A stretch of 64,000 nucleotides of DNA from Piper betle (Eukaryota > Streptophyta > Magnoliopsida > Piperales > Piperaceae): assembly GCA_033002965.1 (NCBI GenBank), contig JAURVB010012868.1:115584-179583 (forward strand), in the 5' to 3' direction. The position numbers and the translations under genes are program-made. Below, in pieces: positions 46,021-57,635 of the stretch. The notes beneath the pieces are model-generated. The model did no database searches, was not told the DNA's origin, and saw only the letters and a program-made list of their open reading frames with translations. Every line of letters starts with the position of its first letter. Positions within the stretch are counted from its first letter, which is position 1.

Positions 46021-46460
46021 ATACTTTTGTAATAAAAACTTGACTTGAGTTGAGATCGAGTTAAATTTTTATTACGAAATAAATTTTAAAAAATAAAATA
46101 ATTTTGTAATAAAAACTTGACTCTAGTTGGGATCGAATCAAATTTTTATTACGAAATAAAATTTAAAAAATTCTTAATAAAATTTTGACTTGAGTCGGGA
46201 TCGAGTCAAATTTTTATTATGAAATAAATTTTAAAAAATAAAATAATTTCATAATAAAAACTTTACTTGATCCCGGCTCGAGTTAATATTACGAAATAAT
46301 TTTTTAAAAAAATAAAATAATTACGTAATAAAAACTTGACTCGATCCTGTGGAGGCTTGAGTTAAGTTTTTATTACAAAATTATTATACTTTTTTAAAAT
46401 TTATTTCATAATCAAAACTTAACTCGATCCCGACTCGAGTCAAATTTTTATTAAAAAACT
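46021..46460. repeat. Array of about six inverted-repeat units
   Basis: TAATAAAAACTTGACT-type starts recur at about 46030, 46108, 46173, 46253, 46329 and 46413, spaced 64-84 bp. Most units contain TTGACTCGAG-like, CGGGATCGAGTCAA and TTTTTATTACGAAAT, so each can fold on itself. The array forms the centre of the foldback element and joins its two arms. Confidence 0.8.
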
Positions 46461-47009
46461 ACCTTCCTCTGTTTGTTCCCCCCCCCATGTTTTGTCCCTG
46501 ATTTGTCGTGCCACCCCACCACTAGCCAACGTTGTTGCCACCTCGGGCATGGGTGGGTTGGCTGGAAAACACGCGGCGACGATCGAGCATGGGTGGAGTG
46601 CATTGTGAGCGGTCGGGTTGGGGGGGCGGGGTGGGGGAGTGGTAGAAGGTGGTGCCCGGGGTAGGGGGGAATGCGGGGGGCTGCAGCTATGGGCGGGGGC
46701 GGGGGAGGAAGGTGGTGGCCTGGGGCGGTTGGGGGGGGGGTGCCGTGTCTGCGAGCGGGGGTGGTGGGGGATGGCGGCTATGGGAGGGGCCGGGGGGCAG
46801 CGGAAACTAGCCGGGGGAGGGTAAGGCGAAAGGGGAAGGGAGAAAATTGGGGTTTGGTTTTGGACCGTTGGATTGAGATCCAATGGTTCCCCTCTTATGC
46901 GATGCTAAACATGGCAGTGCATAGCATCAATTCTCTCTATATGTATAGATAGAGAGATAGAAAGTTAGACAAGCAAACTAATACATGATTTAGTTAACCA
47001 AACAATTAA

Positions 47010-47314
47010 TCAATCAGAGGTTGAGTAGATTTGCATTTGGCGTAGAATATGCTCGAAGTTGTCTGTGGACTTCTCAATGGGGTGTGTGTGCGTCCCTTCA
47101 TAGGTTGTCACGACCACTCCTTCATCCATTGATAAACGTTGCACTTGCTTTTTCACCGTGCACCCTCGGTGTGTGCACTTGTAGTAGCCCCTGTAATATC
47201 ATTAACCTATTAACAGTCATACATTTTAACGTATAATTTTTAATTAATTTCAAAAAATTATTCCTAAATCTTGATGACGAACAGAAGATACTATATACTA
47301 TATATATCTATATA

Positions 47315-47351
<37 letters not shown>

Positions 47352-48877
47352 AAATCATAAGTAAACTTGGAAAGTTTTTTCATGCAGATTAATTATAATT
47401 CCTGAATAATGCGTTGGGGAAGGAAAAACCTAGTTTAACAAGATACAAATACGACAATTATTATGGGCAACTGAACTTTGATAAAATTAAGAGTTTCAAC
47501 AAATCAAAACGAAATAAAAATTTTAAAATCAAATTAGTATAATTTATCTTCTCATTCAATCAAAGTTAATCTTTAAATTCAAAGTTTATCTCTAACATAT
47601 TAGATCATTATAGTTTATCTCATCATTACAATAAAAACTTATTTATTAAATTAGAGTCTATCTCCACATTAATGAATGATGTACCGTCTTGCCTAGCTAA
47701 TATCTCTATATTTAGCGGGACCTGGTGAGACAGTGAGAGCCTGAATGTTAAATAATATGTGTGTTCCATTGGTAGGAAAAAGCAAATAGTACATAATATA
47801 ATTATATAAACCCAAGTGATGGCCAGAGATTCACATAGCTACGCTATCATGTAAACATGGAATGCTTTATAAATTTACAACCAATGATCTATATTGAAAC
47901 TAGACGTATTGAATTGGGCCATTGACATGTTAGGGTCAATACAGACTCAATAAGCCTTTATAGGCCTTTTTTATTTAAAAACTAATTTGAGATGTAAGGC
48001 TTTTTTAAAGCCTACATACCCCCAAATATAAAACTGATATGAGATTAACCTATCAATTCCTCCTCACTCCACACACATCAGGCCACCTATATTATCTCTT
48101 TCTCACATATGTTAAGCCCACATGTTAAAGGGAGGTTCTGAAGGACTCTAATTTAGGCTACTCGATCCTAGTTAAAATCCAATTCCGGCTATTCCATCTA
48201 GAGTTTCGGTGAGGAGCCCTCACATATTAAACTTTACTCTAAGGACCTTGACTCAATAAGATTTTATGAGTCTCTCTTGCTCAAAAAAGTTGGTTCAAAA
48301 AGTCATCCCCTCCAATGTGTAATTAACCTAACATAAAATAGTGCAACTTTATCTAATCAATCCATGTTGGATTGTTTATTAATTTTTTTAAAATTCAACA
48401 GGTGATTATATGCAAAAGATGGATCTCATGTACATAAGGGATCGCAACCATCAAAAGATACATGATAAATGTAAGTAACATTTTACCAAATTGAAAAAAT
48501 ATAGAAGATTAATAGTTAACGGACCTTGAAAATCTATTGTTTTTAACAGCTTTTTGCCCGTACTTCCTCCAACGATAGCCGTCATCTAGTATATCAACTT
48601 GACTCCTTGTCTGAAAAGCATAACGAGGCTTCCTTATCTTCTTCTCCAATGCTTTAATCTTAGTGGTTTTTACCTCTTGTTTTCCAAAAATACTGGTATC
48701 ATCTGGAACATGTTGTAGCTCGTTCTTGGATTCTGACGACGACCCAGATGAATTATCAAGTCCTAGATTGAAGAAAATTGCCGGATTTGTCATTTCTTGG
48801 GAATGTGGTTGCTCAGCAAAAGCTAAGGAATTTGATGAGGAGTATTGTGGAAAGAACATTTGAGAGTGTGTTCCCAT
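47010..48877 (-). CDS. WRKY transcription factor, group IIc (WRKY75/43-like), two exons
   Basis: WRKY proteins bind W-box DNA (TTGACC/T) in the nucleus and regulate defence, phosphate and senescence genes. Exon 1 is 48877-48525 and exon 2 is 47190-47010, on the minus strand. The 1334-bp intron (47191-48524) starts GTCC and ends TACAG, and splits an arginine codon in phase 2, the R-type intron position of this family. The product has 177 residues: a Ser-rich N-terminus (about 42-50), a basic stretch at about 79-85, [20 protein letters not shown] leading into WRKYGQK (103-109), a CX4C zinc-binding pair after the splice, then HTH, and the ending [19 protein letters not shown], which resembles WRKY75-type tails. 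Unusually, the usual FPRSYYRC reads FSRGYYKC. A TATA box lies at 48921-48930. No lesion is seen. The intron carries a TA microsatellite. The foldback element at 37182-46935 ends 75 bp after the stop. Confidence 0.9.
47300..47349. repeat. (TA)n microsatellite in the WRKY intron
   Basis: Interrupted CTATATAT units followed by an uninterrupted run of about 16 TA dinucleotides. Confidence 0.9.
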
Positions 48878-48920
48878 GTTGTCTTGAGAGAGTAGATGAG
48901 AAATGAGGCTTTTGTAGTAT

Positions 48921-48930
48921 GTTTATAGCC
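48921..48930 (-). promoter_or_regulatory. Probable TATA box of the WRKY gene
   Basis: GGCTATAAAC on the minus strand, about 45-50 bp before the start codon. A TSS about 30 bp downstream would give a very short 5' UTR. Confidence 0.5.
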
Positions 48931-49714
48931 ACAAGGGTGTATCAACTTTAAGTTGAAAGGTGGAAGCAGGAAGACGGGTTTTGAAAAGTAATGGCGGCTA
49001 AGAAAAATATTAGGTCACTTGAGACAATTTGTGTTCGGACTGATTGAGGTTTCCGTAAACGGCACGTAAATAAATGAAATATAGAGCTATCTAGTGTACC
49101 CCATTGGCCATTCCTTTGCTCTTTACATATGTCGAGTTCAATATAGATCAGAACATCAACGTTTTCGTTGAGAAATGACAAACATGCATACATGCATGTG
49201 ATATATGAAAGAAACGGCAAACTATATATACATGTGATATGTGATAGCAGGGGGAGTGAAAACCTAAAACTAAACCGAGATGGAGGTTTATATTTTCGTC
49301 AAAAATCGGTTCTCAACCGAATTAATTGAAATAATCGGTATTTTAAAAAATATTTTAAAACTTATATTTTATGTTGATTATTATGAAAGTATTCTACTTT
49401 TACAGTGAATTTTAATATGTTTAGAATTAATTTATATATAATTATGTTTGCTAAATTATAGTATAATTTTGATTAAATAATTAAACAGATTTATTTTTTT
49501 ATAACTTATAATGTAATTTGGTTATTCGGCTATCGAACTCACCGACATAAAAATTTTAGTTTGGTCCTGTTAAATTTTGACAAAAATTAATTCGATTTCA
49601 ATTATGAAATATGATCACAGAATGCCTATTCGGTACTTTAATATGGTGGTTCCAAAGGGAATTGACAAATTAAGTGATCGCACTTATTTTTGTGATAAAA
49701 AGAGGGAGACCTAT
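48931..49714. other. WRKY upstream region and decayed repeat
   Basis: This contains the upstream region of the WRKY gene (minus strand). At about 49275-49570 there is AT-rich sequence with AATCGGT, CAACCGAATTAATT and TTATTCGGC motifs that looks like a decayed hAT MITE; its ends cannot be fixed. No gene is seen. Confidence 0.4.
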
Positions 49715-51371
49715 TGTAAAACCCACGACTCGAGTCAGGGTTTTATAGTCGTTAGCCGGTTAGTTTGACCGTAGTTTGAGTCGGTTCAGCTTTCAGAACA
49801 CGTGTGCGGGGCCGACCGTGCGCACGTGCTATGAGGGTTTATGTATGCCCAAGTATCGATGATAGCGTCAGATATGCATCAGCAGATTGAGTTATCAGTA
49901 AATATGAGAGTATACAGTTGATGATTTTATTTTATTTTTATGTTGTGACCGTAGAATTAGTTTAGGCCGAATAATGCATTAGGACGCGTTAGATGGTATT
50001 AGGGTGGGTTATTAGTTATACGACATGTTATTTGGATGTTGTGATATTTTGTTTGAGTTTATGGGATTTTTCCCAATTTTTCTGGATTTTTTTAGGATTT
50101 ATTCCGAGTTTGTTATCATTCTTAACTCGAGCCGGTGTCGAGTCAAGTCTTAATTACAACTTTGCCACCCCCTCCACTTCTCATCTTCCCAAACCAAACC
50201 GCGTTTTCACCGCCGCCGCCGTCGCTGAGATTTTGCCACAGCCGTCGACGCCCCCTCACCGCCGGTCGACGTCGCCCAGCCCGGTCATGCCGTCGCCTTG
50301 CCGCCTCGACCACGCCCGGCCACCGTCCTGCCGTTGCAACGCCGAAAATTGCCCTCGATTTGCCTCCGTTCCCGACCCGATTCCGCCGCCGTCTGCGCCG
50401 GACCGCCGCCGCCATGACATCAGAGCTTCTCCCCTCGACCTCCCCTACCTTTCCCCCTATTTAGCGCCGCCGTCAAGGCCGGCCGTGGGTCTGATCGGAG
50501 CGGCCGACCGCCCCGGCCGCACTCGACGCCGCCGTTGGTGGCCATCGCCGCCGCGGCTGCCCTCGTCGTCACCACCATTGGGTTCAGCTCACCGAGGCAG
50601 TGCTAACCCCTACCTCCGATTGCCTCGCCGGAGTAGTCACCGGAAAACCACCGGAGCTGCCGGAAAACCGCCTACTCACCTTCACCGCCTTCGTCCATCG
50701 GCACCGATTTCAGCGCCGATCGCGAGGTGGTTCTTCCTTTCCTTTTTTTGAACTATTAGATACATGTTGGGGTCATGGTAGCATATTAGAATTAATTGTA
50801 TTAATTTCATGATTCTAGTTTAATTAATCCTGATTATGATAAATATGTGATGATTACCGTAAATTATGTTGTATGATGTGAATGCTTAGTAATGAAATTG
50901 TTAGTAAACCATTGAATAGTTAATTAAATGCTTGTTAACTAGTTAATTTATGAATATGTATGAATTAGGTTTTGCATGCTAACATTAAGTTAAACAGATT
51001 AAATTGATTAAACCATTGTTACCTAATTAGAATAGGTATGCTTTGAAATTGGAATTAAAAGTGCTAGGTAATAAGTAACATATGAAATGATAAAATTATT
51101 AACCTGCTTGACAATTGAAGATGTAGGGTAGTGGTCGAGATAATTGTCTTCTTTGATTAGATGATTATATGCATGTGGATATATTAGTTATATAGGTATG
51201 CATCATATATGTATGGGCGTTAGTAAATAATTATGTTCATGTAGGTTCGTTGCAGGAGCTCACCGTCTAGGCACGAGACTGCGCTTGGAGCTTCTGACAG
51301 GTCCGTTAGGACACGCTTCTCAGGTTTTATCGCTCCATTCTATCGGTGATTTGATTTATTGATCGTAGGAC

Positions 51372-51408
51372 GTGTCAGGTGGATGATTTATTGGACCCCA
51401 CCTAACAC
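51372..51408 (+). promoter_or_regulatory. Conserved LTR hairpin
   Basis: GTGTCAGGTGG pairs with CCACCTAACAC with one mismatch. Compared with the LTR at 39282, an A-T pair has become G-C and a G-T pair has become T-A, keeping the stem. The loop ATGATTTATTGGACC is a diverged form of the usual loop. Confidence 0.65.
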
Positions 51409-51535
51409 AGGTCACCTGGTCGATGTTTTTCGGAATTAATAACCCTCGAGGATGAGATCCCTCGAGTTTGTTTTCGAAAATAAGATCCACCTCAAGTTGC
51501 CTTTGGACCTATTATAATAAATCCCGACCCAGCCC

Positions 51536-51544
51536 TATAAATAG
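51536..51544 (+). promoter_or_regulatory. LTR TATA box
   Basis: TATAAATAG, followed about 25 bp later by the conserved GTGAGAC(A/G)AGAG start of the leader block. Confidence 0.7.
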
Positions 51545-52754
51545 TTTTAACGAGTTTTCAGTGAGACAAGAGAAGATGAGTCGACTGCACGTACCATGAG
51601 TGGATGCCGTGCCAGTCAAAGCGGGCTCTGGATTAGTGCCAGCGGACTGTTCCATTCCCGAGGGATCCTGATAACTCCGCGTTTGAGTTCCTCACACCCG
51701 GAGGACGTGGAGGTTTACGGGTACTGTTTCGTACAGCGCATGTCCGGATTTGTGGTTCAAAGGGTACTAAAGGCGACTGCCTGAGAGTGCTTGGTCTACG
51801 TGCTCAAGGCCAGGAGTAATATGGAGGTGCAGAGAGGGCTTAGGATAAAAGTTTTACGTGAAGTACTGAAAAAGAAGTGTCGTGAGCGGCACAGTACCAG
51901 ATAGATTGGGATGCTGTTGAGTCAGCTGCTCGACGGTTCCTTTGTAGTTGCCCTTATGAGAGTTCTTGAGGAAGATATATGATGGTTTGTTTTCCATGAG
52001 AGTTTGCTCTTATGTTCCAGTTTGATATTAGTTATTTCCGGACCAGTGACACCCGTTGCTGACGTTTTTCTACTATATGTAGGTGAGGATGATGATTGGT
52101 GTATGTCGGCCTCGACGAAGGAGTAGCGCTGGTATTGCACACACATACCTGGTGCCGCGCTGACTTTTGCGTAAGATGTGATGTGATTGGCTTTTGTAGT
52201 AGATTTATATATTGGTAATTTATGCATGAGTTTGTAAGGCTTGTATGCCTTGTTTTAGAAATGCGTGGGAATGTTTTGAGAAAGACTCTAATGATGTGTT
52301 ATGTTGAAATGAAAAGGAATCAAATGAGCTGAGTATGAGATTGTAGGTGGGCTAGACCCAATTACAGTATGTTTGGATGATTTGAAGTCTGTTACGATAT
52401 AAATTATTGTTTTATATATATACATATTGTGCCGTATTTTAACAGGTCATCCCCTTATTGCATTTTCAAGGGAGGTTCTGTCCGTTTTATTCTAGATTTT
52501 ATGAATTTTATTGCTGTTTTAATTATTTTGGTGTGCGGTGATTATCATGACATTCACGTAGTATCCTGTTAGGGTTTTGCATCTCATTCATATATTGTTT
52601 GCGCATTAGCAGCGTGCTCCATCTTGAGACATCGAGAGGGTTATGTCGTAGCCGTTTAGGTTTTGGGTCAGCCAACTTAATCGGTTTACGAGTAGTTCGA
52701 TCCTTTATAACAGTTCTGGTCCGGGTTGAAAGTAAACCGGATTGGGGTGTTACA

Positions 52755-54098
52755 CCTATTAACGCTTGCAGAATGGTTAAATTATTTTATGACTATTGGT
52801 GCATGTATGGGGAGCTAAATGGAAAGAGAATAATGAAATAAGTACTTAGGTTGCTATCTTGCTAAAGATTATGACGGCTGCTTTGAATTCCAAAAAGCGA
52901 AAGTTCAAGGGAAAGAGGCCACCGAACACGTAGGCATTCGTTTGACATATCTAAATTAGATAATATATGTCCAAATCAACGTCATTAATAGAAAGGGCTA
53001 AAATTAAATTTTATTTGTGAGGTTGTTAAATCATAGAAGTTTCAAGATTTGGTGTAGAAAACGAAGAGACAAAATTCGTTTGATTGTATCCTGTATCAAA
53101 CTTAGGTTGTTAAACTCGTTCGATTGTATCCTGTATCCTGTATCCTGTATCCTGTATTAAATTGTAATAATAGTAGTCACAAACTTAAATATTGTATCAA
53201 ACCATTCAATTGATTATATCCTGTATATCATATACTACTTTTAAATTCACTATGTTTAAGTTTTTGTACAATTTTAATCGTTGCTCGAATTTTTAGTATG
53301 AAGATTTCACAAAATCCAATTTTTTGTTCAAAATTTTAATATTTTAATTGGTGTTTAATCAAATAGTCATGATAAATTATATTTTTAATATTTAACAAAA
53401 ACATTTATTTACAATTTCGAAACGAGTCTTAAATACATGAGCTACACCTCATATATATATTGTATGAGTTAAACCTTTCATTTTTACTAATTTAGTAGGT
53501 CTTATAATTCAAAATTTACATAAATAAATAAAATAATAAATAATAAGGATAATTATAAAATTTTAACTCAATCTAATATTTTTAACTCTTTCATCTTAAT
53601 TATTAAAGTAATTATAATAAGACTTAATTTTAAATACCTATTAACCTATGCATCTTTTGAAAATTTAAAAATAGATGATAATAATAATTTTTTAAAATAA
53701 AATTTTATCAATTTCTTACCTTTCTTTTAATACATATATATATATATATTATTTTTTAAATCTCACTAGAAAATTCTAATTAAAAATTTAGCTCATATAA
53801 GCTATATGAATAATAGCTAATATAAAATTTTTCCTATTGAAATATGATTCAGCCCAATTTGAACGGATTAAGTTAAATATATCTTATACTATCTAAAAAG
53901 TTAGTATAATTTCCAATATAATATTTAAAATTATAATAATATTCATAGACTCATACGGTGAAAAGCAGCGGCATAAAATGCGGAAAACCAGCCGGCTGAT
54001 ATGATCACCTAAAACTGGTCTCTTAGGTTTGACTGGTGTACGTAGGGATCGGCATCCACTACTCTACACCATAGATGAAGAAATCTGCCAGCTCCACT
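52755..54098. other. Intergenic region
   Basis: AT-rich with no gene seen. A short array of ATCCTGT (about five units with a partial) lies at about 53117-53157, with a further single copy near 53215. Confidence 0.5.
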
Positions 54099-54982
54099 CG
54101 CAATCGGTCGATTTACATCGGAGTGGAAGGTTTCCGATCCGATTTAATGGGTAAATTGACTTTAATAAGAATTAGTCTGTGAATTGGTTGATTCGAGCCG
54201 TTTCTGACTGATTCGAGATGATTTTGGAATTGGCCAAAATCTGCTAATTTCGGACAGCAACCGGGGATGGGGCAGGGGGAGGACGAGGCGGCAAGGGCGA
54301 GTGGCGAGGAGACGGGGTGACCAGGGGGGCAACAACGGTAGAGGGCATGGCGGCGTGTGTGGGGACGAAAGGGCTGGGGGCAGTGCAGATTGGGGCGAGT
54401 GGGGGGTGCAGCAGGGCGACAAATCGGGCATGGGTGGCGGCGTGGGCGGATTGGGTGAGGGTGGTGACAAGGTGGGCGGGGGACAATTGGGGCCGACGGG
54501 GAAGAGGGGCGGCGGGGCAGGGCACGGGGCGTAGGGGGGGATTGGGCGGGGCTCCTGGAGGCGTGGCAGGGTGGGGCAGGGGGCGCAGGGGGGGGGACGG
54601 GCAGGGTGGGGTGGGGCGGCGGCAAGGGTGAAGGAGCGGGGCACGTTGGGGGAGTGAACGGGGGAAAGAAATATTGTCGGTGGCATTCTTATAATTAAAA
54701 ATTGACTCAAATCTGACTCGGGTAAAAAATAATAACTAATTCCAAATAATTCTAAAAAAATTTTTAAAAATATAAAAAAATATCATAAAACATGATACAC
54801 ACAATAATATCAAAATGATATTAATATCTAACTTTTAAATATTAATGTTATGAGTTGTCAAATTATTGTATATGATTGATTTGGACCGATTCAACTGAAC
54901 CGATTTTTGACTAATTTAGACCAATTTTATCTGATTTAGTGATTCTCTTGAAAACTAATTCGAATTCCGATTCTAATTTCTT
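54099..54982 (-). mobile_element. hAT-like MITE with AATCGG termini, diverged copy C
   Basis: It has the same organisation and orientation as copy B: AATCGG/CCGATT-type subterminal motifs, a GC-rich block (about 54255-54660), GGTGGCATTCTTATAATTAA, an eroded inverted repeat (TTGACTCAAATCTGACTCGGG), an AT-rich part, and GGACCGATTCAACTGAACCG. Possible target sites GCTCCACT and GCTCTACA agree at 6 of 8 positions. The terminal repeats are largely lost, so the ends are tentative. The proline-rich open frames across the GC block are base-composition artefacts. Confidence 0.55.
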
Positions 54983-55364
54983 GCTCTACACTTGGCTGCA
55001 CTACTTCTATGAGCCTGTGACCACCGTGGGTCAGGAAAAGGCTGCCTTAGCTTCGTCCCACCTCAAAATGGTGTCTGCGGCTGTAGCCTCTGCACATCGG
55101 CAAGCAGACAACAATAACAATTAGAATTACATTCAAAAGTGTTTTATTAGATTAGTTTTATGACACCTCAAAATCTTTATTTGATAAATATTAATTACCC
55201 AAATTTAAAGGCAGGCATTGTTTGTGTTTCCGCACACAACAACGCCGTCGACACCGTTACTCAGATTTTGGGGATTTAAACATGAAGGATTGATTTTGAT
55301 TTGGGGTATGAGACCCACTCTGGACCGATCTCATCCGAGCATGTAATATACATAATAGGTAGGG

Positions 55365-55810
55365 AGTTAATTGAGTAAGCTGAGTTGAATTAACTATGTT
55401 CAAACTCGATTTGTTTATCTTAAATTTGAGACGAGCTCAGGAAATTTTTAGTCAAATAAGGGAAAATTAAAGCATTATTCATATATAATTTTATTTTAAA
55501 AACATGAAAAAACTTAATTATGAAAATTTAAATAGTTCAATTTCGATTAAATTATATACCAAATAGTTTGTTTTGCACAAAATTATTATATCATCGTACA
55601 AAACCATTATTATGATGTAATTATATTTATTATGTTTTATATTTTATATTAATAGTTGTATAAAAATATATAAAATATTAGATTTAATATAAATTATTAA
55701 CGTTCGACCCAAACGGAGGTGTTCCCGTGCTTGTGCTTGCTTGATTTAAGTCAAACTTTAACTTGAATGAAATTAAGCTGAACATCGAGCGACTTCGAGT
55801 TCGATCGAGC
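55365..55810. mobile_element. AT-rich MITE, same family as 34225-34575
   Basis: The left part is GAGTAAGCTGAGTTGAATT and the right part is GACTTCGAGTTCGATCGAGC, with TTTAATATAAATTATTAA and TTTAAGTCAAACTTTAACTT shared with the earlier copy. The TTGACC/GAGCTC-rich ends are typical of old hAT-like MITEs. Exact ends are uncertain. Confidence 0.5.
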
Positions 55811-56034
55811 TCTTTGCACCCATACACAAAGGGCCGAGCCGATAATCATCCATTAGATTTTATAATATATTTTAAAAATTTTTAAAACATATTAAAAAAA
55901 AAGAAAATTTGAATCCGGTATCCTTATATCAAATGGTGGCTCTGACCATCACATCTTTTGGTTCAGAGAGCACCAGTTATTACTGCTCTGTTTGATTTGG
56001 GTTTTGCACAATTATCCAAACCTAGGATCCAAAC

Positions 56035-56890
56035 CCGGGTTGCACAAATCGGCCGATTCCGTGCGGAATCGGCCGATTTAAATCGGATCGGTGCGATGCC
56101 GATCCGATTTCGGGGCCGACTGGTCGCCGAATCGGCCGATTTCGTGCCGATTCCGACCGATTTAACTCGGAATCGGAATCGGCCGATTTAAATCGGAATT
56201 AATTTTTTAAAGAAATTACTAAAATACCCTAGGTCTGATTTTAATTAAATTAATTAACTATGGGTAAAATGGTAATTTGGCTTTTAAAAACCTCCTGCTT
56301 CCGCCGTAGCGCTCGCTCCGCCGCCCTCCGCTCTGCTCCGCGCCACGGCCGTCCGACCACGCCACGGCCGTCTGACCACGCCACGGCAGTCCGACCATGC
56401 CGCCGCCCTGTTTCCGCCTCCGCCGTGCGTCCCCGACTCCTGGGTCACCGCCCTCCGCTCCGCTTTCGCCCTCAGCTCCGCCACGGCCGTCCGACCACGT
56501 CGCTGCCCCGTTTCCGCCTCCACCGTGCGTCCCCGACTCCAGGCTCGCCGCCGGCGGGGTAAAGAGGGAGGGTGGCATTCTCGTAATTAAAAGTTGACTC
56601 GAGTCTAACTCGAGTCAAAAATAATAATTAATTCTAAATAATTTTAAAAAATGTTAAAAAATATTTAAAAATATCATAAATTATAATACACAGAATAATA
56701 TCAAAATAACATCAATACCTAATTTTAATATATTTATATTATGAATTGTCAAATTATTATGTATGACCGATTAAATTAATTTGGACCGATTCAACTGAAC
56801 CGATTTCTGGCCGATTCTGACCGACTCCGATTTCGATTCCGATTCACTGGAAAACCGATTCCGATTCCGATTCCGATTTATGCAACCATG
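56035..56890 (-). mobile_element. hAT-like MITE with AATCGG termini, copy B
   Basis: This is an 856-bp element, opposite in orientation to copy A (26959-27888). Its left end is CCGGGTTGCACAAATCGG and its right end, read inwards, is CATGGTTGCATAAATCGG. A perfect 8-bp target duplication ATCCAAAC flanks it (56027-56034 and 56891-56898). The interior has a GC-rich block (about 56290-56560), GGTGGCATTCTCGTAATTAA, a perfect 10-bp inverted repeat TTGACTCGAG...CTCGAGTCAA (56593-56617) and an AT-rich part. No transposase. Confidence 0.85.
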
Positions 56891-57151
56891 ATCCAAACTT
56901 AGTAATTTCTCCGGCCCAGCTTGGCCTGTGGACCCTTCTTGGATCAGGCAGGGCTGGGCACTCTTTTGATTTGGCTAGCCGAGCTGGCCCAATATGATAC
57001 AATTAAATTTGGGTCAAGCCGGATCAAATTTCTGGTCCAAGCCATCCACCTCGATCAAATTTAATTCAGCCTGGTTCTACCTTGGCCGGGCTGGCCTTCT
57101 AAGGCCTTGTCCATTTGTTACCTCAATTGAAGCTGGCTAAACCCTAACTCA

Positions 57152-57635
57152 TAGGGTTGTTCAAAACTCAATTAAGTTTGATTTAGCTCGATACTTGATT
57201 CTAATAACTCAACTCAATACTTGACTCAATATTAAACAAGTTGGGTCCGGGCTTGTACTCACACGGTTCGGACCAACTCAAAGCTCAATATTTTATATAA
57301 GGGACAAGATTTTTAGCTATATTTATTTAAAATTTTTTTATATAAATAAAACTAAATTATAAATATCATATATGATATCAAAATTAAATAAATTTATGCA
57401 CAATTAAATTATTTTGTATGTATAATTATGTAAAAATTGAGATATTTTAATTATAAATTAAATTTTAGTATGAATTATACAAAAAAAACATCATAAATAA
57501 ATACGAATAAATTAGCTAAAACTTGACTCGAACACGAATCGTTTTGTATACTTTTTAGTTTGACTTGAAATCAAATTCAAACGAAGAGAGCATAAGCCGA
57601 ATAAAACTCAACTCGACTCATCCGATGAGCACCCT
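57152..57635. mobile_element. hAT-type MITE, degenerate
   Basis: The left end TAGGGTTGTTCAAAACTC and the right end GATGAGCACCCTTA are imperfect inverted copies of the hAT terminal type. The subterminal sequence is rich in AACTCAACTC and GACTCGA, the interior AT-rich. Flanking 8 bases CTAACTCA and CTAAGTGG agree at 5 of 8. Confidence 0.5.

Larger units (their letters stand above)
37182..46935. mobile_element. Foldback or Mutator-like element with about 0.5-kb terminal inverted repeats, interrupted by a retrotransposon
   Basis: The left arm (37182-37709) and right arm (about 46440-46935) are inverted copies. Both start inwards with (G/A)AGAATTGATG, have a GGATCTCAATCCAA-like motif about 65 bp in, and carry a long C-rich (left) or G-rich (right) block. 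Inside these blocks the left arm reads GCCCACCCATGCCCGAGGCA and the right arm carries its complement. The centre (46021-46460) is an array of inverted repeats. Without the retrotransposon the element is about 1.44 kb. Long arms with little between them fit foldback or non-autonomous Mutator-like elements. Target sites lie in TA-rich sequence and are not resolvable. A second arm occurs at 58292-58545. There is no coding sequence of its own. Confidence 0.75.
49715..52754 (+). mobile_element. Solo LTR, family 1 (TSD CCTAT)
   Basis: This is a 3040-bp LTR, TGTAAAACCCACGACTCGAG to GGATTGGGGTGTTACA, with a perfect 5-bp duplication CCTAT (49710-49714 and 52755-52759). It has the same order of landmarks as 39282-42306: inverted repeat CTTAACTCG...CGAGTCAAG (50121-50147), GC-rich block (about 50160-50740), hairpin (51372-51408), CCTCGAGG/CCTCGAG pair (about 51445-51465), TATAAATAG (51536-51544), leader block (51560-51865) and 3' hairpin (52442-52480). 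No internal retrotransposon region is present. The open frame over 49993-50751 is attributed to base composition. Confidence 0.93.

Noticed and set aside
46021..46460. Satellite or centromere-type repeat
   Set aside because: Only about six units, with unequal spacing, bounded by the arms of a single foldback element.
48509..48877. A truncated WRKY protein ending shortly after WRKYGQK
   Set aside because: The stop lies in an intron. A donor site at the R-type position and the remaining WRKY half at 47010-47190 show a complete gene.
54113..54710. Proline-rich open frames of 170-182 codons on the minus strand
   Set aside because: They are low-complexity CCC/GCC-rich translations across the GC core of a diverged MITE. 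Overlapping frames are equally open.
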